Source: Hungatella effluvii
GTDB lineage: Bacteria > Bacillota > Clostridia > Lachnospirales > Lachnospiraceae
Assembly: GCF_003201875.1 (NCBI RefSeq)
Contig: NZ_QJKD01000012.1
Span: 162,610 to 226,609 of the forward strand
Direction: 5' to 3'
Length of the DNA: 64,000 bases
Made by a program: the position numbers and the translations under genes. Under the pieces are notes generated by a model. The model was not told the DNA's origin. It did no database searches and saw nothing but the letters and a program-made list of their open reading frames with translations. This document shows, piece by piece, positions 1-8,067 of this stretch. Position 1 is the first letter of the stretch. Each line of letters starts with the position of its first letter.

Positions 1-2095
1 TTCCTTCAAACAGCTCATAGCGGCCCTTTTCCCCGGCATAGTCACAGCTTGCCTCAATTGCCGCGTAATTAATCCATTCAAACACCCGGTCGGTAAATGT
101 CAAATGCTCCTCCGATTCCCAGGAAATTCCGTTTTTCGCCAGCATATGGTGGTAACCGCTGATCCCCAGTCCGATGGGGCGGTACCGCATGTTGTTGATT
201 TTGGCGTATGGAACCGGGAAAAAGTTTAAGTCGATGACATTGTCCAGCGCACGCACTGCGTACCGTGTCAGTTCGGTAACCTCTTTCCGGTCCGTCACAT
301 CGATCTTCCCGAGAGAGAGGCTGGCCAGATTACATACCACGAAATCGCCGGGCTTCGTCACTGTCACCACCACCGTTTCGCCGTCCACCGTTTCGATGCG
401 CTGCTCCATCTGTTCCACCGGACTCATATTCTGTGCAATTTCCGTACAGAGATTGCTGCAGTAAATGATGCCCTTATGGCTGTTGGGATTTGCCTCATTG
501 ACCAGGTCCCTGTTAAAGGTAAATGGAGTTCCCGTCTCCACCGCGCTCTTTAAAATCAGGCGGACCAGTTCTTTTACCGGAATCACCCGCTTATGAATCC
601 TGTGATCAGCGACACAGTCCCGATAGCGTTCCTCCCATTCCTGTCCATAGGAATCTTCCAGCGAGTAGCCCTTTACCGTGAGGATCTCATGAGGACACAT
701 CAGGTACCAGTCCGCGTCGATATTCTCCTTTGCCAGCTTCCAGAACAGGTTCGGATAACAGACCGCTGGAAATACGTCGTGCGCCTTCATACGGTCGTCC
801 CCATTGTTGGTACGCAGCGCCAGGAATTCCGGAAGGTCCTTGTGCCACGCATCCAGATATACGGCGACGGCTCCCTGGCGCACGCCCAGCTGATCTACCG
901 CCACCGCGGTATCATTCGCCAGCTTGATCCAGCGGATCACGCCCCCGGCTGCGCCCTTAAAGCCGCGGATTGCACTTCCTGCTGCCCTGACCTTGCCGAA
1001 ATACAGCCCCATACCACCGCCGAACTTGCTGACCTTGGCAAAGCTGTCAATGCTGCGGTAAATGCCATCCAGGCTGTCCGGCACCGTGTCGATAAAACAG
1101 GAAGAAAGCTGATGATACGGCTTTCTCGCGTTGGAAAGAGTCGGCGTCGCCATGGTAACCTTAAGCGTACTCAGCATATCGTAAAAACGCCTCACCCATT
1201 CCAGCCGGTCGTTCTTTTCCAGCATGGCCAGATGCAGGGCGATGCCCAGAAACATCTCCTGCGGGGACTCTAACGGAACATTCTCCCGGCTGCGGATCAC
1301 ATATCTGGAAAGAAGCAGTTCCAGACCGGAATACGTAAAAAGCTGATCCCGTGTGCCGTCGAGGAAGCCCTCACACGTCTCGATCTCCTCCCTGGTGTAA
1401 TGTTCCAGAATATAGTCGCCGTAAAGCTGTTCTCCTGTCAGGAAATACAGCTTATCGTAAAAGCTTCTGATCTGATACTTCGCCTCCATGGATCTTAAAT
1501 TCTTTCTGAAGCGGACCATCAAAAGACGGGCCGCAATGTACTCCCAGTCCGGTGCTTCCTGGGTGGTAAGCTCCACAGCGGCCTGGATTAAGGCGGCCAG
1601 CTTCTCCGCTTCCGTCATCCCCTGTTTATAGAAAGCCGAAAATTTCATAAGCAGGTGCTCCAGCCGGTACGCGGTGCCGGTCCATTTTTTCTGAATCTCT
1701 TTTAAGACGGCCTCCATATCAGGAACATCGTTAAAATACCGGACCAGATCCTGCCTCACACTGCGTTCCTTACTTCGCTCATTCCGATAAAGAATAAAGC
1801 TCTTAAGCGCCTCGTAGCAGCCGGCTTCCATCAGCGACTGCTCCACCATGTCCTGAATCTGCTCCACGCTGAGAGGACTTCCGTCCCTCACCGCACCGTC
1901 CACTTTCTCTTTCACCAGGCCCATGATCCTGTCCATCCGCGCCTCGCCAGGCTCCTGATTCACACTGGCAAACGCACACAGGATTGCACTCTTTATCTTC
2001 CCGCACTCGTATGATTCCGGCTGACCGTTTCTTTTTCTGATATCCATTTCTTTTACCGCCATTCTCCAAAGTTTAATTGTCATTTTTTCATTCAT
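1..2095 (-). CDS. Ribonucleoside-diphosphate reductase, class I alpha subunit (3' end beyond window)
   Basis: Reduces ribonucleotides to deoxyribonucleotides in the cytosol with a radical-generating beta subunit, which is not in the window. Translating the minus strand gives an N-terminal ATP-cone (MDIRKRNGQPE, about residues 15-105), then the 10-stranded barrel with ATPTLSN, SSCFI, the catalytic-loop NLCTEI, CNLASLSLGKID and RVFEWINYAAIEAS near the edge. The C-terminal part, including the shuttle cysteines, lies to the left. Three in-frame ATGs are possible (2095, 2083, 2062) and none has a convincing ribosome binding site. 2062 is preceded by GGAG at only about 1 nt, so the longest form is given. 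A strong promoter lies about 45 bp upstream. Class I assignment follows from the ATP-cone/NrdA-like motifs. NrdA versus NrdE cannot be separated without the C-terminus. Confidence 0.9.
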   Translation of the reverse strand, partial: MNEKMTIKLWRMAVKEMDIRKRNGQPESYECGKIKSAILCAFASVNQEPGEARMDRIMGLVKEKVDGAVRDGSPLSVEQIQDMVEQSLMEAGCYEALKSFILYRNERSKERSVRQDLVRYFNDVPDMEAVLKEIQKKWTGTAYRLEHLLMKFSAFYKQGMTEAEKLAALIQAAVELTTQEAPDWEYIAARLLMVRFRKNLRSMEAKYQIRSFYDKLYFLTGEQLYGDYILEHYTREEIETCEGFLDGTRDQLFTYSGLELLLSRYVIRSRENVPLESPQEMFLGIALHLAMLEKNDRLEWVRRFYDMLSTLKVTMATPTLSNARKPYHQLSSCFIDTVPDSLDGIYRSIDSFAKVSKFGGGMGLYFGKVRAAGSAIRGFKGAAGGVIRWIKLANDTAVAVDQLGVRQGAVAVYLDAWHKDLPEFLALRTNNGDDRMKAHDVFPAVCYPNLFWKLAKENIDADWYLMCPHEILTVKGYSLEDSYGQEWEERYRDCVADHRIHKRVIPVKELVRLILKSAVETGTPFTFNRDLVNEANPNSHKGIIYCSNLCTEIAQNMSPVEQMEQRIETVDGETVVVTVTKPGDFVVCNLASLSLGKIDVTDRKEVTELTRYAVRALDNVIDLNFFPVPYAKINNMRYRPIGLGISGYHHMLAKNGISWESEEHLTFTDRVFEWINYAAIEASCDYAGEKGRYELFEG

Positions 2096-2140
2096 TAAGC
2101 AATCAGTATTAATAACTGTTATTAATGCCGTCACTAAATG

Positions 2141-2169
2141 ATGATACCACAAGATGTAGTTTATTACAA
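2141..2169 (-). promoter_or_regulatory. Promoter of ribonucleotide reductase, with possible NrdR-like boxes
   Basis: On the minus strand a TTGTAA -35 (2164-2169), an exact 17-bp spacer and a TATCAT -10 (2141-2146) precede the reductase. Two ACAAGAT-type half-palindromes (CACAAGATGTAG on the plus strand at 2148-2159 and ACAAGATTGTGA at 2166-2177) overlap the -35 and spacer. They resemble NrdR boxes (consensus about acaCwAwATaTwGtgt) but lie 17 bp apart instead of about three helical turns, so the NrdR reading is tentative. Confidence 0.55.
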
Positions 2170-2239
2170 GATTGTGATCGCAAAATATTTGATTTTTTTA
2201 CCGTTTGTAATACAACAGATCGATACATGCAAAACTAAT

Positions 2240-2382
2240 GGCCAACCCTGAATCTGATCTTATTACACGGGCGAAAAAGCGCTTTTATTCTATTATAAAC
2301 AGAATTCCGGCTTGGAATCAGGCGGCAATGAATCAGATAGTGATGAGTCTGAATGTGAGACCTTTCCCTGCGGGAACAGAGC
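2240..2382. other. Intergenic stretch without a recognised gene
   Basis: Between the reductase promoter and the terminator of the next gene I see no supported coding sequence. A 60-codon plus-strand frame here has no ribosome binding site and no recognisable protein features. Confidence 0.5.
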
Positions 2383-2442
2383 ACAAAAAAATAACGTGGA
2401 AATACCGATTAAAAAGATAAGAGGAATCGGCATTTCCACGTT
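2383..2442 (-). terminator. Intrinsic terminator of the Imm5-like gene
   Basis: An 18-bp stem (arms 2393-2410 and 2425-2442, one G-U pair) is followed on the minus strand by TATTTTTTTG. It lies 60 bp past the stop of the gene ending at 2502. Confidence 0.85.
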
Positions 2443-2501
2443 GAAATTATTTTCTTTGTCGGCTGTATTTAACAGCAACAATCTTCTGCATCGGGCCCCC
2501 C

Positions 2502-3029
2502 CTAACAATTCCATTTCACCTTCACCGGCTGTGGTTCATCCGGCACGCAGACCTGTTTCAGTGAATCTACGGCGTTTTCCAACTCTTTGGAAGCTATTTT
2601 ATCATAAACCTCAGCACCTTGTTCCAGTCCGGCCTGGCTGTATGCTGCGGCCGCCGCCCCATAAAACAGAAATCCCAGCGCGCTGGTCGGCGTATAGACC
2701 GAAGCACATGCTGTTGAAACCGCTCGCGCCGCAGCCTGCGCGGTCGGATTATCCGCCAGATCCCGGGCAAGCTGCCCCGCTTCCTTAATTACCGGTTTTA
2801 TCTCACTTAATTTACCGCTTCCTTTTAAATATTCCTCACACGCCAGTATTGTATCCCTCAGACACGCATTCCCCGGGCACTCGTTCTCATAAATTCCCAG
2901 GAAATTATCTTTCGCATAGCCAACAGCCCAGCCTGCCAGCGTTTTTTCATTCTGTGTTTCAATAAGACGCATCAGAGCAATACATTCCGCAGAATTGACA
3001 TCACCAAGCATTTTTCTTAATTTAGGCAT
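2502..3029 (-). CDS. Putative immunity protein (Imm5-like family)
   Basis: A 175-residue, probably cytosolic, alpha-helical protein rich in alanine (DNPTAQAAARAVSTACASVY, GAAAAAYSQAG). The overall pattern matches bacterial proteins annotated as Imm5-like putative immunity proteins. The family call is from memory and moderate. The start was moved to the ATG at 3029 because AGGAG sits 7 nt upstream, while the upstream ATG at 3062 has no ribosome binding site. No toxin gene, WXG100 or LXG protein is adjacent, so an immunity role is not supported by context. It could be an orphan immunity gene. The neighbour on the 5' side is the tnpB element. Confidence 0.6.
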   Translation of the reverse strand: MPKLRKMLGDVNSAECIALMRLIETQNEKTLAGWAVGYAKDNFLGIYENECPGNACLRDTILACEEYLKGSGKLSEIKPVIKEAGQLARDLADNPTAQAAARAVSTACASVYTPTSALGFLFYGAAAAAYSQAGLEQGAEVYDKIASKELENAVDSLKQVCVPDEPQPVKVKWNC

Positions 3030-3130
3030 CGTTTTTCTCCTGTTCCTTCTCTCATCTTTCACACAAATTTATCATACCATACTCCCCAGCACTCCATCCA
3101 TCATTGTAAGTATTTGTAAACCTTTCTTAA

Positions 3131-3201
3131 TTTTCATTTTTCTTCCAACCTGCTATAATCTAATTGGCAGCAATCGAAAAACACAACTAACTTAATGGAG
3201 G
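3131..3201 (+). promoter_or_regulatory. Promoter and orphan Shine-Dalgarno interrupted by the tnpB element
   Basis: TTTTCA (3131-3136), a 17-bp spacer and a consensus TATAAT (3154-3159) point rightward. A GGAGG follows at 3197-3201, but no start codon follows at normal spacing because element sequence begins within about 10 bp. The likely original target is the choline-binding secreted protein that starts at 4619, so the element probably sits in that gene's 5' untranslated region. This is inference. Confidence 0.5.
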
Positions 3202-3207
3202 TTTTCA

Positions 3208-3370
3208 GTCAATTACCCATGTCTAATGCCCGATGGAACGGGGCAGGCCCAGGCACGGGCTTGTAACTCAACTACATGTAGTACGACATGTGATTCATGT
3301 CTCCTACCTCAAACGTTGGCTACAATAGGCTGATTGACGGCAGCCCGCCTGCTTCGGTTCTGCCTAACAG
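3208..3370 (-). ncRNA. Putative omega (reRNA) guide RNA of TnpB
   Basis: In TnpB systems the guide RNA is transcribed from the 3' end of tnpB through the right end of the element, and its last 16-20 nt come from flanking DNA. Here the minus-strand sequence after the tnpB stop is GC-rich and full of short inverted repeats (AACCGAAGCAGGCGGGCTGCC; ACATG..CATGT; GCCCGTGCC..CATCGGGC) and ends in GGGTAATTGAC. The natural guide would then be the minus-strand flank reading TGAAAACCTCCATTAAG. The scaffold limits are inferred. Confidence 0.5.
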
Positions 3371-4473
3371 GCCTCTGCGAACAGAGTGTTACATCCTTTA
3401 TGGTAGATGTTTATGGCTCCGGTACGGTCGTCATTACTCCGGTAACCACAGACAGTGCAACAAAATTCATGCTTCTTTCTGTTACGGTTAGCCTTTGTTG
3501 TATTACCGCAGACCGGACAGCTCTGGCTGGTGTACTTCGGGTCTATCGCAAGGACTTCTGAATACGACAGCGCTGCTTTGTATTCCAGCATCTCTCGGAA
3601 CTGGTAAAACGCCCAGGAGACTATTACGTATCGGGATTTTAAACGGACGTGCTCCGTGACAGTACGAATCCCGGTTAAATCTTCTATAATAAAAAGCGTA
3701 CCTGCTCCATACTGTGAGATAAGTGCCTTCGTAACCGCATGGTTTACCGCGGTTACGTAACGTTTTTCTTTCTCACGGAGCTTTTTAAGCTTACGCTTTG
3801 CTGATTTTGTTCCACATGTCTGCAGGCGCTTGCGCAGGGCAAGGGCTTTTGCACGTTTTTCCTTGATTGCGCGGCCGGAAAAGAATCTGGTGTCCCCTTC
3901 ACCATCAAAGGAAACTGCCAAATGGTTCACGCCGAGATCAATTCCAACGATATGGTTTAAGATATTCCTGTTCTCAACTTCCAGGGTGACCGGTATATGC
4001 AGATAATATTTCCTGTTTTTTCGAATCAGTTTGGCAGTGCCAAAGCGTCCGCCGGCACGCAGCCAGTGTTTCATCCCTTTGGGTTCAAAGGGAATATGTA
4101 ACCTGCCGGAAAGGGTATTTAAGCTGATGGACTGATTCGATATGGAGTAATCCCGGTTCCAGACCAGATCATACTCGAAGTTTCGAAAAGATGCTTTCGA
4201 AAAGGGGTGCCCATTGCTTTTCATGGATTTATATTTTGCAAGGACGGTCTTAAATACACTCTGTGTCATCTGAGAGCGGAGTCCAAACTGCTGCCTGACC
4301 GGGTAGTATAAGGCATGGTCTAATTCGAGATAGCGGATGCCTTCCTGTCCAAAAACGAATGTGGAAACAAAGTTCAGCACATCCCGGATAACGGACAGTG
4401 TCTTATTCAAAATAATCATCTGTTCTGATGTAGGGTATAGTTTGACTTTAGCAGTAATGGTAATAGATTTCAT
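3364..4473 (-). CDS. tnpB: TnpB, RNA-guided transposon-encoded endonuclease (OrfB)
   Basis: A 369-residue TnpB, ancestor-like to Cas12: an RNA-guided DNA nuclease that helps retain IS200/IS605 elements. The three RuvC carboxylates appear intact: D179 in GIDLGVNH, E264 in FIIEDLTG and D349 in NDDRTGAINI. The zinc ribbon is also complete (C319/C322 in CPVC and C339/C342 in CTVC). The basic N-terminal domain (KVKLYPTSEQ) is typical, and the length is normal for full-size TnpB. It starts at ATG 4473 just inside the left end. It lacks a tnpA partner and lies antisense to the neighbouring secreted-protein gene. It appears functional as a nuclease. Confidence 0.93.
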   Translation of the reverse strand: MKSITITAKVKLYPTSEQMIILNKTLSVIRDVLNFVSTFVFGQEGIRYLELDHALYYPVRQQFGLRSQMTQSVFKTVLAKYKSMKSNGHPFSKASFRNFEYDLVWNRDYSISNQSISLNTLSGRLHIPFEPKGMKHWLRAGGRFGTAKLIRKNRKYYLHIPVTLEVENRNILNHIVGIDLGVNHLAVSFDGEGDTRFFSGRAIKEKRAKALALRKRLQTCGTKSAKRKLKKLREKEKRYVTAVNHAVTKALISQYGAGTLFIIEDLTGIRTVTEHVRLKSRYVIVSWAFYQFREMLEYKAALSYSEVLAIDPKYTSQSCPVCGNTTKANRNRKKHEFCCTVCGYRSNDDRTGAINIYHKGCNTLFAEAC

Positions 4474-4618
4474 AGATTTTATACCTCATAACAGTTTTAT
4501 GGGATGAGTACATTTTACCACATTCGAAAGTAAAAAAGCAAACAAATGTTTAAAAAACTAAAAAAATTAAAAAGGAGAAGGAGCTCGCAAAAAAGTCAGG
4601 AGGGGAACAATACCTCTC

Positions 4619-5527
4619 ATGTCTAAAGACACGAGTCTCCATGTGCATTTTATGAAAAAATTAACCGGAAGTCTGCTTCTCTCACTTTTATGCGTCACAG
4701 CCGTCTTCGCCTCTGGATTTGCTTTCCGTTCAAAGGCTGACACAGGTACGGCTCCTTCTTCCGTCCGGATCTATGGAACGGTAAATCAGACCAGCGACGG
4801 CCGACTGTCCATTTCCCGGCAGGACGGGGATTTTGCCGGACAGGAATTAATTATCAATGTATCAGAAGAAACCAGAATATTAGACGCAGTAAACGGTTAT
4901 CCCGCCTCGCTGGATACTCTTAAAAGCGGCGAGACCATCTACGCCTATATCAGCCCGGCCATGACCTTAAGTCTTCCGCCGATGTCTCACGGAGAGATCA
5001 TTCTCTGCAGCATTCCGGCTGATTTCAAAGTTCCGGAATATATAACAGTTGATACCTTGACAGTTGCAGGTGACGGTGTTTCCGGTACCATTTCAGCAGA
5101 TAACGGCACCACCTATACCGTTAATTCCGACAGTCAGATTCTTCCTTACCTCACAAGAAATATCGTCACACTTCAGGACCTTGTGAAAGGTAAGAAATGT
5201 CTCGTCTGGACACAGTCGGGCTCCAATACTGCATATAAAATCGTAGCATTTGCCGATTCAGCGAATACAGACGGCTCCGGCGAAGCGGCAGCCCCGCGCG
5301 GCTGGTCTTCCCAGGATGGCAGCTGGTATTACTATGACAGCACCGGCAGTCTCCACAAAGGCTGGTTAAATGATAACGGCGACTGGTATTACTTAAATCC
5401 GGAAACGGGCGTTATGCAGACAGGTTTTCTCACGGTTGACGGAAAGACCTATTACCTGCAGGAAAACGGAAAAATGCTGACAAAAGCGAAAACCTTTACG
5501 CCCGACGCAAGCGGCGCACTTCACTAA
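4619..5527 (+). CDS. Secreted choline-binding-repeat cell-wall protein
   Basis: A 302-residue secreted protein. A signal peptide (KKLTGSLLLSLLCVTAVFASGFAF) is followed by a domain of about 180 residues I do not recognise (VRIYGTVNQTSDGRLSI...), then three or so CW_binding_1 choline-binding repeats near the C-terminus (GWSSQDGSWYYYDSTG, GWLNDNGDWYYLNPETG, GFLTVDGKTYYLQENG). These bind teichoic-acid choline or related wall polymers. The start is uncertain. ATG 4619 has AGGAGGGG about 13-15 nt upstream. ATG 4652 would give a classic short n-region (MKKLTG) but has no ribosome binding site. The tnpB element lies directly upstream and may have separated the gene from its old promoter at 3131-3159. 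Confidence 0.8.
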   Translation: MSKDTSLHVHFMKKLTGSLLLSLLCVTAVFASGFAFRSKADTGTAPSSVRIYGTVNQTSDGRLSISRQDGDFAGQELIINVSEETRILDAVNGYPASLDTLKSGETIYAYISPAMTLSLPPMSHGEIILCSIPADFKVPEYITVDTLTVAGDGVSGTISADNGTTYTVNSDSQILPYLTRNIVTLQDLVKGKKCLVWTQSGSNTAYKIVAFADSANTDGSGEAAAPRGWSSQDGSWYYYDSTGSLHKGWLNDNGDWYYLNPETGVMQTGFLTVDGKTYYLQENGKMLTKAKTFTPDASGALH

Positions 5528-5593
5528 GCCGTTCAATTCCATTGGCAGCGCTGCTGTCAACATCGGCGTCACCACAGTAATCAGGCAATCCAC

Positions 5594-5658
5594 ATAAAAA
5601 GGATGGCGGAGGCCGGGATTCTCCCAAGAGCGATCCCAGCCTTCGCCATCCTTTTTAT
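5594..5658. terminator. Bidirectional terminator
   Basis: Near-perfect long stem with AAAAAGGATGGCG on the left and CGCCATCCTTTTT on the right. It separates the converging choline-binding gene (+) and GNAT gene (-) and overlaps the last codon of the latter. Confidence 0.9.
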
Positions 5659-6197
5659 CACCTCTCCATATGCGGATTCAACCTGGCATAAATATAGGTA
5701 TCCTTCCAAAGAGGTTTGTTATCGTCATCCTTCCAAAAATACACATTTTGTTTCAAGAAAGCTTCCCGTTCAAATCCCAACGATTCCAACAGTCTCCAGG
5801 AGCCTTGATTTTGAGGGTCACACTCAGCGAAGATTCTATGTATTCCACTGGAAAACGCCTGCCCGATTAAAGCCATGCAGCTTTCCTTAGCATATCCCTT
5901 TCCCCAATAATCCTGATTAAATACGTATCCCATTTCAAGGGCGTCAAACTCCCGCTTTCCCAAATATACATTTCCTATCATCTTATGACTGCTTTTTAAT
6001 TCAACGGCAATCATCTCATCGGTCGAGATTCTCCAGGCAAGATTACTCTTTACTTCATCCATATCCATCGGTTTATAAGGTTCGTATTTAACGACCTCCG
6101 GATTGGATAAGTATTCGTACAAATCCTGCGCATCTCCTTCTGCATATCTTCTTAAAATCAACCGCTCTGTTTCTACAATCACATTTATGCTTTCCAC
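5658..6197 (-). CDS. GNAT-family N-acetyltransferase (RimJ/RimL-like)
   Basis: A 179-residue acetyl-CoA-dependent transferase. Family features are ETERLILRRYAEGDAQDL at the N-terminus, MGYVFNQDYWGKGYAKE (acetyl-CoA binding loop, QDYWGKGYA in place of Q/RxxGxG/A) and NQGSWRLLESLGFEREA. The pattern fits the Acetyltransf_3 subgroup that modifies protein N-termini or small amines. The substrate cannot be told. The start was set at GTG 6197, which has GGGAGG 6 nt upstream. A longer frame to 6275 has no ribosome binding site. Confidence 0.85.
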   Translation of the reverse strand: MESINVIVETERLILRRYAEGDAQDLYEYLSNPEVVKYEPYKPMDMDEVKSNLAWRISTDEMIAVELKSSHKMIGNVYLGKREFDALEMGYVFNQDYWGKGYAKESCMALIGQAFSSGIHRIFAECDPQNQGSWRLLESLGFEREAFLKQNVYFWKDDDNKPLWKDTYIYARLNPHMER

Positions 6198-6375
6198 AGT
6201 ATTCCTCCCTGGGTTCTTACCTGATTCTGCGTTTCCCTGCTTTGACGGTTTTCCGGTCCCAACCGGAGTTATCATTCTACTCTAAATTCAGCTGCCGGTT
6301 TTGTCAAGTATTCCGATGTCATTTTCTATCAGCGCTTTCTGCCGCAGGCTCTGGGACAGTTATACTAAAACAACA

Positions 6376-6408
6376 GGAAAGCGGCGAACGCCATAAGCAT
6401 TCACCGCT
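6376..6408 (-). terminator. Terminator of tyrS
   Basis: A 12-bp stem (6380-6391 with 6397-6408, two G-U pairs) is followed on the minus strand by TTCCTGTTGTTTTAG. It lies 19 bp beyond the tyrS stop codon. Confidence 0.7.
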
Positions 6409-6426
6409 CTCACCAATTTCTCAAAT

Positions 6427-7650
6427 CTATTTCGCAATAACCTTAACAAATTTCTTCTTTCCGCGCTTCACAACGACGCCTTCGCCCTCCAGGCTCTCTT
6501 TGGCAAAGACGGCCTTCACGTCATTTACTGCATTGCCGTCAACGGATACGCCGCCCTGTTCCACGTTGCGTCTTGCCTCGGAACGGGAGCCGGCGAGACC
6601 GGATTTATGAAGAATATCGAGAATATCAATGGTTCCTTCTCTGAAATCGTCATCTGTCAGCTCGCAGGTCGGCATATCGGCCGCATTACCGCCGGTGAAC
6701 AGTTCGCGGGCGCTCTTCTGAGACTTTTCAGCTTCTTCCTCGCCATGAACCAGCTTTGTCAGCTCGTATGCCAGGATTTCTTTCGCCTGGTTTAGCTGGC
6801 TTCCTTCCCATTTATCCATCTCGTTAATCTGCTCGATCGGCAGGAATGTCAGCATGCGGAGACATTTTAAGACATCTGCGTCGCCCACATTTCTCCAGTA
6901 CTGGTAGAAGTCAAACGGAGTGGTCTTGTTCGGATCCAGCCATACAGCGCCGGACTGGGTCTTGCCCATCTTCTTGCCCTCGGAGTTAAGCAGCAGGGTG
7001 ATTGTCATGGCGTGAGCATCCTTGCCCAGCTTCCGGCGGATCAGCTCTGTTCCGCCCAGCATGTTGCTCCACTGATCGTCGCCGCCGAACTGCATATTAC
7101 AGCCGTAACGCTTAAACAGCTCATAGAAATCGTAGCTCTGCATGATCATGTAGTTGAACTCCAGGAAGCTTAAGCCTTTCTCCATACGCTGCTTGTAGCA
7201 TTCGGCTCTCAGCATGTTATTTACAGAAAAATGAGTTCCCACTTCACGCAGGAAATCGACGTAATTCAAATCCAGCAGCCAGTCCGCATTGTTGACCATC
7301 ATGGCCTTTCCTTCGGAAAAATCGATAAAACGGCTCATCTGCTTCTTGAAGCAGTCGCAGTTGTGCTGAATCGTATCCACAGTCATCATCTGGCGTAAAT
7401 CACTGCGTCCCGACGGATCACCGATCATTCCGGTACCGCCGCCGATCAGCGCGATCGGTTTGTTTCCCGCCTCCTGTAAACGCTTCATCAGGCAAAGCGC
7501 CATAAAATGTCCTACGTGAAGACTGTCCGCTGTTGGGTCAAAGCCAATATAGAATACAGCCTTCCCTTCGTTGATCATTTTGCTGATCTCTTCTTCATTC
7601 GTTACCTGGGCAATGAGGCCGCGGGCTTTGAGTTCTTCGTACGCTGTCAT
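6427..7650 (-). CDS. tyrS: Tyrosyl-tRNA synthetase
   Basis: Charges tRNA-Tyr with tyrosine in the cytosol. This 407-residue class I synthetase has the normal TyrS length. Visible features are YIGFDPTADSLHVGH (HIGH motif), IGGGTGMIGDPSGR, the tyrosine/tRNA-binding MQSYDFYELF, GGDDQWSN, the KMSKS equivalent KMGKT and a C-terminal S4 RNA-binding domain (about residues 345-407, SGLAGSRSEARR). The start at ATG 7650 is preceded on the minus strand by AAAGGAGAAAAC. It stands alone behind a tyrosine-specific T-box leader, so its expression should rise when tRNA-Tyr is uncharged. Confidence 0.97.
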   Translation of the reverse strand: MTAYEELKARGLIAQVTNEEEISKMINEGKAVFYIGFDPTADSLHVGHFMALCLMKRLQEAGNKPIALIGGGTGMIGDPSGRSDLRQMMTVDTIQHNCDCFKKQMSRFIDFSEGKAMMVNNADWLLDLNYVDFLREVGTHFSVNNMLRAECYKQRMEKGLSFLEFNYMIMQSYDFYELFKRYGCNMQFGGDDQWSNMLGGTELIRRKLGKDAHAMTITLLLNSEGKKMGKTQSGAVWLDPNKTTPFDFYQYWRNVGDADVLKCLRMLTFLPIEQINEMDKWEGSQLNQAKEILAYELTKLVHGEEEAEKSQKSARELFTGGNAADMPTCELTDDDFREGTIDILDILHKSGLAGSRSEARRNVEQGGVSVDGNAVNDVKAVFAKESLEGEGVVVKRGKKKFVKVIAK

Positions 7651-7698
7651 AATTGTTTTCTCCTTTTCTTTAATTTTTGTAGATACTTCCCTATTACA

Positions 7699-8014
7699 TT
7701 AAAAAAAGTCCCGTCCTGTTCAAAGGACGAGACTGTAATCCCGTGTTACCACCTTAATTTATAAACGGCTCGCGCCGCTTACCTCTTCGAGTACGATTGT
7801 CATACTCTAGCACGATAACGTGTGCAGGAATCCGTCACAGTCTACTCGCCGATCCGCAGGACTCTCCGTCCTTTCCAGATCTGCTTTCAGTGTGAAGCTC
7901 AAAGATGTATTCACAATCCGCTTTCCACGCGCCTCTCATCAACCGGCTGCTTTCTGTGTGCTGTTGCGCATTATTACTTGTTCTTATCAACGCCTTTTTG
8001 CATTTATGAAGTTA
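7699..8014 (-). promoter_or_regulatory. T-box leader riboswitch, tyrosine specifier, controlling tyrS
   Basis: Reading the minus strand, stem I contains the AG-bulge region (GTTGATGAGAGG) and the specifier loop GTGAATACATC, whose TAC (7909-7907) is a tyrosine codon. The conserved T-box AAGGTGGTAACACGG lies at about 7741-7756, and a strong terminator stem (GTCTCGTCC...GGACGGGAC) with a run of seven T follows at 7701-7734. Uncharged tRNA-Tyr would pair with both specifier and T-box and favour the antiterminator. Specifier and gene identity agree. Confidence 0.95.
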
Positions 8015-8020
8015 TTGATT

Positions 8021-8049
8021 AGTATATGAGGTTTCGGTTTGTTTGTCAA
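8021..8049 (-). promoter_or_regulatory. Promoter of the tyrS T-box transcript
   Basis: Consensus TTGACA (8044-8049), 17-bp spacer and TATACT (8021-8026) on the minus strand. It begins 19 bp after the stop of the upstream sulfotransferase gene. No terminator is visible between them, so read-through into the T-box leader is possible. Confidence 0.9.
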
Positions 8050-8067
8050 GAGCCTAAATTTATTTTT

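Larger units (their letters stand above)
3205..4535 (-). mobile_element. IS200/IS605-family element carrying only tnpB (IS1341-like)
   Basis: The unit comprises tnpB, a hairpin-rich right end downstream of it and a left-end hairpin upstream of it (on the minus strand CATAA-aactg-TTATG at about 4487-4501). No tnpA (HUH Y1 transposase) is present, so mobility would need TnpA from elsewhere. The right end on the minus strand resembles IS605 ends: a GCCCG...CGGGC hairpin followed by GGGTAATTGAC near 3210. The exact ends are not determined because these elements make no target duplication. The boundaries given are approximate (about 10 bp on the right, tens of bp on the left). Confidence 0.75.

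Noticed and set aside
593..1273. 226-codon plus-strand frame inside the ribonucleotide reductase
   Set aside because: Antisense to clearly recognisable reductase motifs; no independent support.
2238..2514. Short open frames on both strands between the reductase and the Imm5-like gene
   Set aside because: No ribosome binding sites and overlap with a clear terminator hairpin.
3181..4620. Interpretation of the tnpB insertion as an IStron (group I intron plus tnpB)
   Set aside because: tnpB is antisense to the interrupted transcript and no group I intron core was seen; a plain IS200/IS605-type insertion explains the data.
7820..8029. Short plus-strand open frames in the tyrS leader
   Set aside because: They overlap the T-box stem I and specifier region, which explains the sequence fully.
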